A stretch of 64,000 nt of DNA. It comes from Roseococcus pinisoli. Lineage in GTDB: Bacteria > Pseudomonadota > Alphaproteobacteria > Acetobacterales > Acetobacteraceae. Under the pieces are notes generated by a model. The model made no database searches, was not told where the DNA came from, and saw nothing but the letters and a program-made list of their open reading frames with translations. Position 1 is the first letter of the stretch. Every line of letters starts with the position of its first letter. The position numbers were made by a program, and so were the translations under genes. Of the stretch, positions 21,164 to 32,930 are shown in pieces. The stretch covers positions 1 to 64,000 of the forward strand of contig NZ_JAHCDA010000001.1 in assembly GCF_018413645.1 (NCBI RefSeq), in the 5' to 3' direction.

Positions 21164-21182
21164 AATGATAATCGTTCTTATC
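21164..21182 (+). promoter_or_regulatory. Fur-box-like site upstream of the siderophore receptor
   Basis: The sequence AATGATAATCGTTCTTATC matches much of the Fur consensus GATAATGATAATCATTATC. It is the AT-rich island of the 113-base divergent gap, about 40 bases before the receptor start. Iron-dependent repression of the receptor, and possibly of the AraC gene, is expected. Confidence 0.6.
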
Positions 21183-21223
21183 TTGATAGCCCGACCACCG
21201 GGGTTGGGGCAAAGGGAACCAGA

Positions 21224-23386
21224 ATGAGTCGTCACTCTCGTCGCGCCGTCCGCCTCCTGGCCGTCATCACTCCCCTTGCCTTAGCCTTACCCGCCGGCGC
21301 CCAGACACCAGGCTCGGTGGAGCTTCCCCAGCTCGACGTGCAGGGCCAGGGCGCCGGCCTGCGTCCCTCGCCCCAGGCGCCGGACGTCCAGGGCTACGTC
21401 GCCGTCAATGACGACACCGCGACCCGCACCGGCACCTCGCTCCTGGAGACGCCGCAATCCCTGCACGTCGTCTCGCGCGAGGAGATGGACCAGCAGAACC
21501 CGCAGACCGTGCGCTCGCTGCTGCGCTTCCTGCCGGGCGTGAACTTCAGCAACGACGCGAACAACCGGCTGGACGGCTTCCAGGCCCGCGGCTTTGCGCC
21601 GGACCAGTATCTCGACGGGCTGCGGTTGATGGGCGGCACCTGGGCGGTGCCCAAGGTCGAGCCCTTCATGCTCGACCGCGCGCAGCTGCTGCTCGGCCCC
21701 GCCTCGGTCCTCTACGGCCAGGGCTCGCCGGGCGGCCTGCTGAACATGGAGAGCCGCATCGCCGGCCCGGGGATCAGCAATCAGATCCAGCTGCAGGGTG
21801 GGTCCAACAACTTCGGCCGCGCCAGCTTCGACTTCAACCGGCCGCTGAACGAGAAGGGCACGCTCTTCGGTCGCGTGACCGGCACCGCCTATACAAACGA
21901 CACCCAGGTGGACCACCAGCACGAGCGGCGCATCGCCATCGCCCCCTCGGTGACCTGGCGCCCCGATGCGGATACGAGCCTCACCTTCCTGGGCAGCTAC
22001 CTCTACGATCCCAATGCCGGCTTCTGGAATCAGCTGCCCCTGCAGGGCACGCTGCTGCCCAACCGCTACGGCCCCATCCCGCGCAGCTTCTTCGTGGGCG
22101 ACAACCAGTACGAGCATTTCACGCGCGAACAGGTGATGCTGGGCTACCAGTTCGCGCACCGCTTCAACGACGTCTGGTCGGTGCGGCAGAACCTTCGCTA
22201 CACCCAGATCAACACCGACTACCAGGAGGTCCAGGGCTCCGTGCTGGGCGCCGACCAGCGGACGCTGGCCCGCAACGCCTATTCCTCGCGCGAGAACCTC
22301 AACACGCTGGCCATCGACAACCGGGCCGAGGCCCGTTTCACGACCGGCCCGCTCAGCCACACGTTGCTGCTCGGCCTCGACTACCAGCACAGCCATTGGC
22401 GGAACTTCACGCGCTACGGCAATGCGCCGTCGCTCGACATCCTGAACCCGGTGCCGAGCCAGGCCGCACTCGGCGCCTATCTGCCGCCGCCGCTCTTCCA
22501 GAATGCGCGCCAGGTGCGCAACCAGCTGGGCGTCTACGCACAGGACCAGATCCGCTGGGGCGGCTGGACGCTGCTGCTGGCCGGGCGGCAGGACTGGTAC
22601 GAGAGCCGCACGCTCAACCGCATGACGGGCGTGACCACGGATGAATCGGCGCGGCACTTCTCCGGCCATATCGGCCTCAACTACGTCTTCCAGAACGGCA
22701 TCGCGCCCTATGTGAGCTACGCGACCTCGTTCCAACCCGTGAGCGGCACCTCGCGCACCGGATCGAGCTTCACGCCCACCACCGGCGAGCAGGTCGAGGT
22801 CGGCATCCGCTACCGGCCCGCGGGCTTCAACGCGCTCTTCACGCTGGCCGCCTTCGACCTCCACCAGAACAACGTGCTGACGCCCGATCCGGCCGATGTG
22901 CGCTTCAGCGTGCAGACCGGCCAGGTGCGCTCGCGCGGCGTGGAATTCTCGGTGGTGGCGAGTCCGCTGCCCGGCCTGAATCTGCGCGGCGCCGTGACGC
23001 ATCTCGACACCGAGGTCACGCGGAGCAACACGCCCGGCACCGTCGGCCGCCGGCCGACCAACACGCCGCAGGACATCGTGGCGGCCTGGGCGGCCTATAC
23101 GATCCAGGGCGGCATGCTGCGCGGCCTGACGATCGGCGGCGGCGTGCGCTACGTCGGCTCGGCCTATGCCACGGCGACCAACTCGCAGACCATCCCGTCC
23201 TACACGACGGGCGACGCACTGGTGAGCTACGACCTCGGCGCCGTGTCGGAGCGGATGGCGGGCGCGACGATCGCCGTGAACGGCTACAACATCACCGACA
23301 AGCGCTACGCCTCCACCTGCGGCGCGCTGGGCTGTTACCTCGGCCTCGGGCGCACCGTCCTGGCCACGCTCGACTACCGGTTCTGA
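21224..23386 (+). CDS. TonB-dependent siderophore receptor
   Basis: A 720-residue outer-membrane receptor that imports a ferric siderophore using TonB energy. The Sec signal peptide ends near residue 27. The plug domain follows directly (SLLETPQSLHVVSREEMDQQ, then LLRFLPGVNFSND and PASVLYGQGSPGGLLNM). The rest is a beta-barrel ending in LDYRF, with the terminal Phe needed for BAM assembly. There is no STN signalling domain, so control is more likely through Fur and the divergent AraC regulator than through a FecI/FecR system. No siderophore synthesis genes are nearby, so it may take up a foreign siderophore. Confidence 0.93.
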   Translation: MSRHSRRAVRLLAVITPLALALPAGAQTPGSVELPQLDVQGQGAGLRPSPQAPDVQGYVAVNDDTATRTGTSLLETPQSLHVVSREEMDQQNPQTVRSLLRFLPGVNFSNDANNRLDGFQARGFAPDQYLDGLRLMGGTWAVPKVEPFMLDRAQLLLGPASVLYGQGSPGGLLNMESRIAGPGISNQIQLQGGSNNFGRASFDFNRPLNEKGTLFGRVTGTAYTNDTQVDHQHERRIAIAPSVTWRPDADTSLTFLGSYLYDPNAGFWNQLPLQGTLLPNRYGPIPRSFFVGDNQYEHFTREQVMLGYQFAHRFNDVWSVRQNLRYTQINTDYQEVQGSVLGADQRTLARNAYSSRENLNTLAIDNRAEARFTTGPLSHTLLLGLDYQHSHWRNFTRYGNAPSLDILNPVPSQAALGAYLPPPLFQNARQVRNQLGVYAQDQIRWGGWTLLLAGRQDWYESRTLNRMTGVTTDESARHFSGHIGLNYVFQNGIAPYVSYATSFQPVSGTSRTGSSFTPTTGEQVEVGIRYRPAGFNALFTLAAFDLHQNNVLTPDPADVRFSVQTGQVRSRGVEFSVVASPLPGLNLRGAVTHLDTEVTRSNTPGTVGRRPTNTPQDIVAAWAAYTIQGGMLRGLTIGGGVRYVGSAYATATNSQTIPSYTTGDALVSYDLGAVSERMAGATIAVNGYNITDKRYASTCGALGCYLGLGRTVLATLDYRF

Positions 23387-23413
23387 CCGGCCGTTCGCCA
23401 CGGCCGGCAGCAG

Positions 23414-23440
23414 GGGCGATGGCGCGAACCGCCATCGCCC
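23414..23440. terminator. bidirectional terminator between convergent genes
   Basis: A perfect 11-bp stem (GGGCGATGGCG/CGCCATCGCCC) has a CGAAC loop. A second 7-bp hairpin (CCGGCCG/CGGCCGG, 23387-23407) lies just before it, directly after the receptor stop codon. Together they separate the receptor from the convergent binding-protein gene. Confidence 0.7.
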
Positions 23441-23447
23441 GCCGCAA

Positions 23448-24491
23448 TCACTGAATGGGCGCCCCGTACATCAGCCCGCCCTGGGTCCAGAGGCGGTTCA
23501 GGCCGCGCGGCGTGGGCGTCGCGCTGGCTTCGCCGAAATGCCGTTCGAAGATCTCGCCGTAATTGCCCATGGTGCGGATGACGTTGAACGCCCAGCGGTT
23601 GTCCAGGCCCATGAAGCGCCCATGGTCGCCCGTCACGCCGAGAAGGCGCTGCACCAGCGGATTCTGGCTGGTGAGCATCTGCTCCACATTGGCCTGCGTG
23701 ACGCCCAGCTCCTCCGCATTGATCAGCGCATGCAGCGTCCATTTGACGATATCGAGCCACTGCTCGTCGCCCTTGCGGACATAGGTCCCAAGCGGCTCCT
23801 TGCTGATGCGGTCGGCGAGAAGGACATGGTCGTTCGGCACGCGCAGGCGCGAGCGGATGCCCATGAGCAGCGTGGCGTCGTTGCTGATGGCGTCGCAGCG
23901 GCCGGCCTCGTAGGCGGAGATGATCTCGTCCGTGCGCTCGAAGATCAGCGAGGTGAACTGCACCCTGTGGGCACGGCCCCATTCGGCGGCGTTGATCTCC
24001 GCCCGGCCGCCCTGCGGCAGGCAGATGGTGGCGCCCGACAGGCCCGTGGCGTCGTTCAGGCCGAGGGCGCGCCGCACCAGGAAGCCCTGCCCGTCGTAGA
24101 AATGGGTCCCGGTGAATTCGAGGCCGTTATTGGCCTCGCGCGTCTGCGTCCAGGTCATGGATTGCGCCACGAGGTCCACCGCGCCGGATTGCAGGCTGAC
24201 GATGCGCTGCGGCGCCGTCTGCACGACGTAGCGCACGCGGGTCGGGTCGCCGAAGACGGCGGCCGCCACCACGCGGCAGATATCCACGTCCATGCCCCGC
24301 AGCTCGCCGCGGGAATCCGCGAGCCCGAAGCCCGGCGCCATGCCGCTCGCCCCGCAGGTGACGACGCCGCGCGCGCGGACGCCCGCCAGCGTCGGTCCCG
24401 CCGCCGGCTGCGCCGTCGCGAGGGGTGCGGCGAAACAGCTCGCCGCCAGCAGGGCACCAAGGCCGCCCCTCAACATCTTCCACGTCATCAC
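23448..24491 (-). CDS. general amino acid ABC transporter substrate-binding protein (AapJ-like)
   Basis: A 347-residue periplasmic protein of the SBP_bac_3 family, close to AapJ/BztA. A Sec signal peptide ends around residue 28, followed by VRARGVVTCGASGMAPGFGLADS. Further AapJ-type motifs are MDVDICRVVAAAVFGD, GTHFYDGQGFLVRR and the C-terminal LGVTGDHGRFMGLDNRWAFNVI. The usual aapQMP permease and ATPase genes are missing here, so it is an orphan. It may pair with a transporter elsewhere or act as an extra ligand sensor. Confidence 0.88.
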   Translation of the reverse strand: MMTWKMLRGGLGALLAASCFAAPLATAQPAAGPTLAGVRARGVVTCGASGMAPGFGLADSRGELRGMDVDICRVVAAAVFGDPTRVRYVVQTAPQRIVSLQSGAVDLVAQSMTWTQTREANNGLEFTGTHFYDGQGFLVRRALGLNDATGLSGATICLPQGGRAEINAAEWGRAHRVQFTSLIFERTDEIISAYEAGRCDAISNDATLLMGIRSRLRVPNDHVLLADRISKEPLGTYVRKGDEQWLDIVKWTLHALINAEELGVTQANVEQMLTSQNPLVQRLLGVTGDHGRFMGLDNRWAFNVIRTMGNYGEIFERHFGEASATPTPRGLNRLWTQGGLMYGAPIQ

Positions 24492-24661
24492 GAATATCGC
24501 TCCAATTCCGGTCGTTCCTCATCCAGGCCGGCCCTCGCCTTGTTCCGGGAGTTGCCGGGCCTGGGATCCTCAACGCCTGCCGCTCCTCGCGGCAGGCGAT
24601 CTCATCGGCACGCCCCGCAGGATGGGGGCGCGCCTCATTCTCTCTGGGCGGATGCCGCCGC

Positions 24662-26248
24662 TCAGGCCGGGCGCACGCCCCAGGGATAGGGCATGCTGCC
24701 CTTGGCCAGGCCGGTGATGCGGCGGCGATAGGCCGTGCGCACGACGAACTGGCCGAGCGGGATGGTCGCCACATCGTCCTGCGCGAGCCTGTTGAGCTCG
24801 TTCGCCAGGCTCTGCTGCCGGGCCGGGTCCACCTCGTCGAGCCAGGACTGGACGAGTTCCTGCGCGCGCGCGCTCTCGTACCAGCCGAACCAGCCATTCG
24901 CGCCCGGGCCCTTCACCAGCGAGGAGACGCCCGGGTTGAGATAGGCCAGCGAGGAGCCGAAGGTGTGGAAGATGCTCCACCCGCCCTGCTCCACCGGCTC
25001 GCGCCGGACGCGGCGCTGCACCACCGTGCCCCAGTCGGTCTCCACCAGCTCGACGTTCATGCCGATGCGGCGCAGGCGGTCCGCCGTGATCTGGCCGTGC
25101 GGGCCGATCAGCGGGAAGTCCGTCGGGTTGATGATGACGACCTTCTCACCCTTGTAGCCCGAGGCCTGCAGCGCCGCGCGGGCGCGATCCAGATTGCGCG
25201 GGGCGGCGTTCAGCGGCGACAGGTCCTCGATGCCGAGCGGCGTCCCGCAGGGGAAGAGGCTGCGGCATTCGCGCCAGACGGAGGTGTCGTCGCCCAGGGT
25301 GGAGCGCATGTACTCGCTCTGGTCGACGGCGAGCGCCACGGCCTGCCGCGTCCGGACGTCGTTGAAGGGCGCCTGCAGGTGGTTCAGACGCATGAGCGAC
25401 ATGATGCCGACGGGGTTGAGGATCTCCAGCGCGATCTGCCGGTTCCGCTGCAGCGTTGGGATCAGGTCGGAGAGCGGCTGCTCCAGCCAGTCCACCTCGC
25501 CGCTCTGCAGGGCGGCCGCCGCGGTGGCGGGGTCGGGCAGGATGTGCCAGTCGATGCGCGGGAAATGCGCCACCTTGCCGCCGGACGCCCAGTCGGAGGC
25601 CTCCTGCCGCGGCACATAGGCCTCGTTCTTCGCATAGGCGACGCGGCTGCCCGAGACGAATTCGTCCGCCAGGAAGCGATAGGGGCCGGAGCCCACCATC
25701 TCCGAGACCTGCACGCTGGCATCGGTGCGCGCCAGGCGCGCCGGCATGATGACGGGCACGTTGGCATCGGGCTTGGCCAGCGCCTCGAGCAGCTGCGGGA
25801 AAGGCCGCTTCAGCCGGATCTCGATCGTCCGGTCGTCCGCGGCCACCCAGCGGTCCACCACCGCCGCGAGGATCTGCCCGAAGGCATCCCGCTTCGACCA
25901 GCGCTCCAGGCTGGTGATGCAGTCGACGGAGCGCACCGGCTCGCCATCATGGAAGCGCAGCCCGTCGCGCAGGCGGATGCGCCAGACGCGCCCATCGTCG
26001 CTGACCGTGTGCCCCTCCGCCATCTGCGGCATCGGCCGCTGCTGGCCGTTCACGGCGAAGAGCGTGTCGTAGACGTGATAGGCGTGCATCTGCGTCACGA
26101 TCGCGCTCGTCCAGATGGGATCGAGGGCGGTGAGATTCGCCTGCGGCACGAATCGGAGCGTGGCGGTGCGGGCCGGCTGCGCGACGGCGGGCGCGGCCGT
26201 GGCCAGGCCGCCAGCCGCTGTGGCTTGAAGGAGCGTTCGACGTTTCAT
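24662..26248 (-). CDS. ABC transporter substrate-binding protein, family 5, second copy
   Basis: A 528-residue SBP_bac_5 protein and paralogue of the one at 12659-14242, with shared segments such as PVEQGGWSIFHT, GWFGWY and GEKVVIINPT/ANFP. The ATG at 26248 follows GAGGG and begins a Tat-like signal (KRRTLLQATAAGGLATAAPAVAQ); an alternative ATG lies 15 bases upstream. No permease or ATPase genes are adjacent. It lies 170 bases upstream of the AapJ-like gene on the same strand, so two orphan binding proteins may be cotranscribed. Confidence 0.9.
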   Translation of the reverse strand: MKRRTLLQATAAGGLATAAPAVAQPARTATLRFVPQANLTALDPIWTSAIVTQMHAYHVYDTLFAVNGQQRPMPQMAEGHTVSDDGRVWRIRLRDGLRFHDGEPVRSVDCITSLERWSKRDAFGQILAAVVDRWVAADDRTIEIRLKRPFPQLLEALAKPDANVPVIMPARLARTDASVQVSEMVGSGPYRFLADEFVSGSRVAYAKNEAYVPRQEASDWASGGKVAHFPRIDWHILPDPATAAAALQSGEVDWLEQPLSDLIPTLQRNRQIALEILNPVGIMSLMRLNHLQAPFNDVRTRQAVALAVDQSEYMRSTLGDDTSVWRECRSLFPCGTPLGIEDLSPLNAAPRNLDRARAALQASGYKGEKVVIINPTDFPLIGPHGQITADRLRRIGMNVELVETDWGTVVQRRVRREPVEQGGWSIFHTFGSSLAYLNPGVSSLVKGPGANGWFGWYESARAQELVQSWLDEVDPARQQSLANELNRLAQDDVATIPLGQFVVRTAYRRRITGLAKGSMPYPWGVRPA

Positions 26249-26396
26249 GGAGCCCTCGGTCATCTTGTCGTTGGGGCGCAGGCTGACAGCTTTCGCCGGC
26301 AGCGGTCAAAGCCTCTGGCCGCGGAAACCCGCGCGCATGACATCGATGGCCTGGGAGAAGACGGTGCCGCGGCCCATATCCCGGTCCGCAGCTTTT

Positions 26397-26419
26397 CCGG
26401 CGGCCCGGACGGCCGCCGG
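26397..26419 (-). terminator. hairpin downstream of gyrB
   Basis: A perfect 9-bp stem (CCGGCGGCC/GGCCGCCGG) with a 5-base loop lies 10 bases past the gyrB stop. The minus-strand side lacks a T-run, so it may be a transcript-end stabiliser rather than a full terminator. Confidence 0.5.
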
Positions 26420-26429
26420 TAGTTGGAAC

Positions 26430-28877
<2,448 letters not shown>

Positions 28878-28931
28878 CGGTAAATGAAAAACCTCAGGAA
28901 AGACCACGCATATATGGCATTTTTCCTGCCG

Positions 28932-30068
28932 TTACGGCAGGGGGATTCGACAGGCCAGCCCTGGCGAGACCGACCAATGCTCCGCCGCCCCGCCCAGGGG
29001 GGCGAATACCTCGGAATCGGTGCCCGTCAGGAAGCTCTGGGCCGGCAGGGCGGTCAGGGCGGCGAAGAGCGCGGCCCGGCGCCGGGCATCCAGATGCGCC
29101 GCCACCTCGTCCAGGAGCAGCAAGGGCGCGAAGCCCCGGGCGGCGGCGATCAGCCCCGCATGGGCCAGGACGGTCGAGACCAGCAGCGCCTTCTGCTCGC
29201 CCGTGGAGCAGAGGCCGGCGGCGATACCCTTCTCGGCATGGGTGAAGAGCAGGTCGGCGCGGTGCGGCCCGGTCAGGGTGGCGCCGGCCGCAGCGTCGCG
29301 GGGGCGGCTCGCTGCCCAGCCGGCGCGCAGGGCCTCCTCGGCGGCCAAGGCGGGCATGCCGTCCAGCAGGTCCGCCGCGGGATCCTGCAGGGCCAGCCCG
29401 GCGCGGGGGAACTCGCCGGCGGCGCCCGCCTCCAGTGACGCATTGAGCCGCGCCACCAGGGCCCGGCGCGAGGCCGCGACGGCAATGCCGTGCCGGGCCA
29501 TCGCATCCTCGAGCCCCGCGATCCAGGCCGGCTCCACGCGCCGGCCTTCCCTTCCCTGCGCCAGCAGGCGGTTGCGGCTGGCCATCGCCGTCTCATAGGC
29601 CGAGACCTCGCGGGCGAGATGGGGCTCCAGCGCCATCGCAAGCCGGTCGAGGAAGCGTCGGCGCCCCCCCGCGCTCTCCTGGAAGAGCCGGTCCATCTGC
29701 GGGGTGATCCAGACGGCGGCGACGCGCTCGGCCAGGTCGGACTGGACGCGGAGGCGCTCGCCATCCAGGCGGAAGGTACGGCGGTCCGGCCCGCCCTCCG
29801 GCGCCGTGCCGGTGCCGACCTCGAAGCCGCCCAGGCCGTCGTCGAAATGGCCGGAGACGGCCCAGGGCGGCTCGCCGCCGGTCGCCACCTCGGAAAGGCG
29901 CGCGCCGCGCAGGCCACGGCCGGGCACGAGCAGGCTGATCGCCTCCAGCAGGTTCGTCTTGCCCGCCCCGTTGGGGCCGGCAAATACGACGAGCGGCGCG
30001 GAAAAGCGCAGATCGGCTTCGAGATAGGAGCGATAGCGCGCGAGGCGCAGGCGGGTCAGTCGGAGCAT
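28932..30068 (-). CDS. recF: DNA replication and repair protein RecF
   Basis: A 378-residue SMC-like ATPase that helps load RecA at single-strand gaps with RecO and RecR. Walker A GPNGAGKTN is at residues 31-39. Walker B (LLLLDEVAAHLD) and the ABC signature-like region before it (STGEQKALLVS) are present. It lies between dnaN and gyrB, the classic order. Confidence 0.95.
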   Translation of the reverse strand: MLRLTRLRLARYRSYLEADLRFSAPLVVFAGPNGAGKTNLLEAISLLVPGRGLRGARLSEVATGGEPPWAVSGHFDDGLGGFEVGTGTAPEGGPDRRTFRLDGERLRVQSDLAERVAAVWITPQMDRLFQESAGGRRRFLDRLAMALEPHLAREVSAYETAMASRNRLLAQGREGRRVEPAWIAGLEDAMARHGIAVAASRRALVARLNASLEAGAAGEFPRAGLALQDPAADLLDGMPALAAEEALRAGWAASRPRDAAAGATLTGPHRADLLFTHAEKGIAAGLCSTGEQKALLVSTVLAHAGLIAAARGFAPLLLLDEVAAHLDARRRAALFAALTALPAQSFLTGTDSEVFAPLGGAAEHWSVSPGLACRIPLP

Positions 30069-30077
30069 GAAACCATC

Positions 30078-30137
30078 GGGGCGCTCTGCGCCCCGGCCCG
30101 CCGATGGGAGGCCCCGGCGGGAAGCAGGGCTTCCCGC
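30078..30137 (-). terminator. two hairpins in the dnaN-recF gap
   Basis: GGGGCGC/GCGCCCC at 30078-30094 and a perfect 9-bp GCGGGAAGC/GCTTCCCGC stem at 30117-30137 fill the 94-base gap after dnaN. Neither has a T-run. They could limit read-through from dnaN into recF, which is normally expressed at lower levels. Confidence 0.45.
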
Positions 30138-30162
30138 GCCTTCGAAAACAAGGAGCCCGCCG

Positions 30163-31290
30163 TCAGACCCGCATCGGCATCAGGACGTAGAGTGCGCCCG
30201 GATCCTTGGAATCGGCGACGACCGTGGGGGCGCTGCCGTCCGAGAACCGGAACTCCAGCTCCTCGCCGACCTGATCCGTGATGTCGTTCAGGTAGCGCGC
30301 CTGGAAGCCGATCTCGATGGGCGAGGAGGCATAGGTCACCGACCCCTCGTCCAGCTCTTCCTGGGCCTGGCCCTGCTCGGCGCTGGAGGCGGTCAGCAGC
30401 AGGTGGTTGCGGTCGATCGACAGCTTCACCGGGCGCGAGCGCTCGCTGGAGATGGCGGCCACGCGGCCCACCGCCTCGGCGAATTCCTTCTTCGAGACCG
30501 TCAGCACCTTGTCGTTGCCGCGCGGGATCACCCGCTCGTAGTCGGGGAAGGTGCCGTCGATGAGCTTGCTGGTCAGCGTCACCGTGCCGATGCTGAAGCT
30601 GATCTTCGTTTCGGAGAGGCGGAACTCGATCTCGTCGCGCGTCTCCTCGGCGAGCTTGTTCACCTCGTTCACCGTCTTGCGCGGGATGATCACGCCCGGC
30701 ATGCCGCCGGCGCCCTCGGGCAGGTCCTCTTCCACGCGCGCCAGGCGGTGGCCGTCCGTCGCGGCGGCGCGCAGCACCTTGCGGCCATCGACCTCGGCCG
30801 TGTGGAGGTAGATGCCGTTGAGGTAGTAGCGCGTCTCCTCCGTGCTGATGGCGAAGCGCGTGCGCGAGATCATGCCGCGCAGCTTGGGCGCTTCCAGCTT
30901 GAACTGGTGCGGCATGGAGCCCTCGGTCATCGAGGGGAAATCCTCGACCGGCAAAACGGGCAGGCTGGTGCTGAAGCGGCCGGCGCGGAGCGCCAGCGGG
31001 GCGTCGCCGCCCTTGTGGTCGAGCTCGACCATCGCGCCTTCCGGCAGCTTGCGCACGATCTCGTAGAGCGTGTTGGCCGGCGCCGTGGTGCGGCCCGGCC
31101 GCGCCACCTGGACGCCCGGGACCTCCTCGACGATGGCGATCTCCATGTCGGTCGCGGTCAGGCGCAGCACGCCGTCCTTCGCGTCCAGCAGGATATTCGC
31201 GAGAATGGGGATGGTGTTCCGGCGCTCGACCACGGACTGCGTGTGCCCGAGAGCCTTGAGCAGAATGGCGCGCTCGACGCTGAACTTCAT
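30163..31290 (-). CDS. dnaN: DNA polymerase III beta subunit (sliding clamp)
   Basis: Ring-shaped processivity clamp of the replicase. The 375-residue protein begins MKFSVERAILLKALGHTQSVVERRNTIPIL, the standard DnaN opening, so I start at the ATG at 31290. The frame stays open 195 bases upstream into the dnaA end. Three clamp domains are present, ending in ALYVLMPMRV, whose MPMRL-type tail is typical. Confidence 0.97.
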   Translation of the reverse strand: MKFSVERAILLKALGHTQSVVERRNTIPILANILLDAKDGVLRLTATDMEIAIVEEVPGVQVARPGRTTAPANTLYEIVRKLPEGAMVELDHKGGDAPLALRAGRFSTSLPVLPVEDFPSMTEGSMPHQFKLEAPKLRGMISRTRFAISTEETRYYLNGIYLHTAEVDGRKVLRAAATDGHRLARVEEDLPEGAGGMPGVIIPRKTVNEVNKLAEETRDEIEFRLSETKISFSIGTVTLTSKLIDGTFPDYERVIPRGNDKVLTVSKKEFAEAVGRVAAISSERSRPVKLSIDRNHLLLTASSAEQGQAQEELDEGSVTYASSPIEIGFQARYLNDITDQVGEELEFRFSDGSAPTVVADSKDPGALYVLMPMRV

Positions 31291-31451
31291 CTCCCGGTCC
31301 CTTGCTATCCGAAGGCGCTGCCACGATTCGCCGCGCAATACCGCCGAAGCTCTAGCATCCCGCCCGGCCCCGGCAAAGGACAGGCGGAACTTGGCGCCCA
31401 TCGCGACGCCCTGTGGGGTTCCGGCCGCGCTCCCGGCGCCGGAGAGAGGGA

Positions 31452-31475
31452 GGGAGGCCCGCCGGCGGGCCTCCC
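31452..31475 (-). terminator. 24-bp perfect palindrome just after dnaA
   Basis: GGGAGGCCCGCC is followed directly by its reverse complement; the stem would close with a CCGG loop. It lies 7 bases beyond the dnaA stop codon on the minus strand and has no T-run. It may end or trim the dnaA transcript before dnaN. Confidence 0.5.
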
Positions 31476-31481
31476 CTCGCC

Positions 31482-32930
31482 TCACATCTCCAGCATCTTC
31501 CGGAGCAGCGTCACGTCCTCGGCGAAGGCGGGATCCTCGCCCATCAGCTCGGTGATCTTGTTCACCGCGTGCAGGACCGTGGTGTGGTCGCGGTTGCCGA
31601 AGCGGCGGCCGATCTCGGGCAGCGAGCGCGAGGTGAGCTGCTTGGCCAGGTACATCGCCACCTGCCGCGGCCGCGCCACCGCGCGCGAGCGCCGGGCCGA
31701 GGCCATCTCCGTCAGGCGGATGTTGTAGTGCTCAGCCACCTTGCGCTGGATGTCGTCGATCGAGAGGCGCTTGTCGTGCGCGCGCAGGATGTCGGAGAGG
31801 ACCTCCGGCACCGTGTCCAGCGTGATGGGCCGGCCGAAGAGCTTGGCATGGGCCACCAGCCGGTTCAGCGCGCCCTCGAGATCGCGCACGTTCGACGCGA
31901 TCTTACGGGCCAGCAGCTCCTGTACGCGGGACGGCACGTCCACACCCGCCGAATTGGCCTTGGCCTGAAGGATCGAGAGGCGCAGCTCGTAGGTCGTGGC
32001 ATGCAGGTCGGCCACGATGCCCGCCGAAAGGCGCGTCCGCAGCCGGTCCTCGATGCCCGAGAGATCGGTCGGCGCCTTGTCGGCCGAGAGGATGATCTGC
32101 TTCCCCGCGTCGATCAGGGCATTGAAGGTATGGAAGAATTCTTCCTGCGTGTTGTCCTTGCCGATCAGGAACTGCAGGTCATCGACCATCAGCACCTGGA
32201 CGGAGCGGAGCTGCGTCTTGAATTCCATCGTGTTGTGCGAGCGCAGCGCCGCGATGAAGCGGTACATGAACTTCTCGGCCGACATATAGGCGACGGAGAA
32301 ATCCGGGGAGCGCTCGCGCAGGGCCCAGGCGATGGAATGCATCAGATGCGTCTTGCCCAGCCCGACCCCGCCATAGAGGAAGAGCGGGTTGAAGCCGGCC
32401 TGCGCGGGGCTTTCGGCCACACGGCGGGCGCAGGCATGGGCGAATTCGTTCGGCTTGCCCACCACGAAGGTGTCGAAGGTGAAGCGCTGATCGAGCGGCA
32501 CGAGCCAGTCGTTGCGCAGCAGGCCTTCCTGGGCGGGCGTGACCGGCACGGCCGTGCCAGTGACCGCCACCTGCGGCGCCACGGTCACGCTCTCGGCCAG
32601 GGCCGGCGGCTCCTCGACCTCATCCTCGACCGCCGCCTTGGCGGCCGCGGCCTGCACACGCAGCGTCACCTGGCGCATGCCCGGCATCTCGGCCTGGCAG
32701 GCCACCCGCAGGCGGTCGCCGTAATGGTCACGCACCCAGTCGCGGAGGAAGCGGGTCGGCAGATTGACGAGAACCGTCTCGCCCTCGACGCCGGCCAGAC
32801 TCATCTGGCGCAACCAGTTCCGGTACTCCACGTCGCCAACCTCCTGGCGGAGGCGGGCGCGCGCACGAGCCCAGCTGGCGGCGGTTTTTCCGGCATTTGG
32901 CGGAAGAGTTTCGCCGGAATCCTGATCCAT
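31482..32930 (-). CDS. dnaA: chromosomal replication initiator DnaA
   Basis: AAA+ initiator that binds and melts oriC. The 482-residue protein has an N-terminal domain I (WLRQMSLAGVEGETVLVNLPTRF), a variable linker rich in Ala/Glu/Val, Walker A YGGVGLGKTH and Walker B VLMVDDLQFL. The C-terminal DNA-binding helix-turn-helix has the DnaA signature GRRFGNRDHTTVLHAVNKI. It heads the dnaN-recF-gyrB cluster on the minus strand. Confidence 0.97.
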   Translation of the reverse strand: MDQDSGETLPPNAGKTAASWARARARLRQEVGDVEYRNWLRQMSLAGVEGETVLVNLPTRFLRDWVRDHYGDRLRVACQAEMPGMRQVTLRVQAAAAKAAVEDEVEEPPALAESVTVAPQVAVTGTAVPVTPAQEGLLRNDWLVPLDQRFTFDTFVVGKPNEFAHACARRVAESPAQAGFNPLFLYGGVGLGKTHLMHSIAWALRERSPDFSVAYMSAEKFMYRFIAALRSHNTMEFKTQLRSVQVLMVDDLQFLIGKDNTQEEFFHTFNALIDAGKQIILSADKAPTDLSGIEDRLRTRLSAGIVADLHATTYELRLSILQAKANSAGVDVPSRVQELLARKIASNVRDLEGALNRLVAHAKLFGRPITLDTVPEVLSDILRAHDKRLSIDDIQRKVAEHYNIRLTEMASARRSRAVARPRQVAMYLAKQLTSRSLPEIGRRFGNRDHTTVLHAVNKITELMGEDPAFAEDVTLLRKMLEM

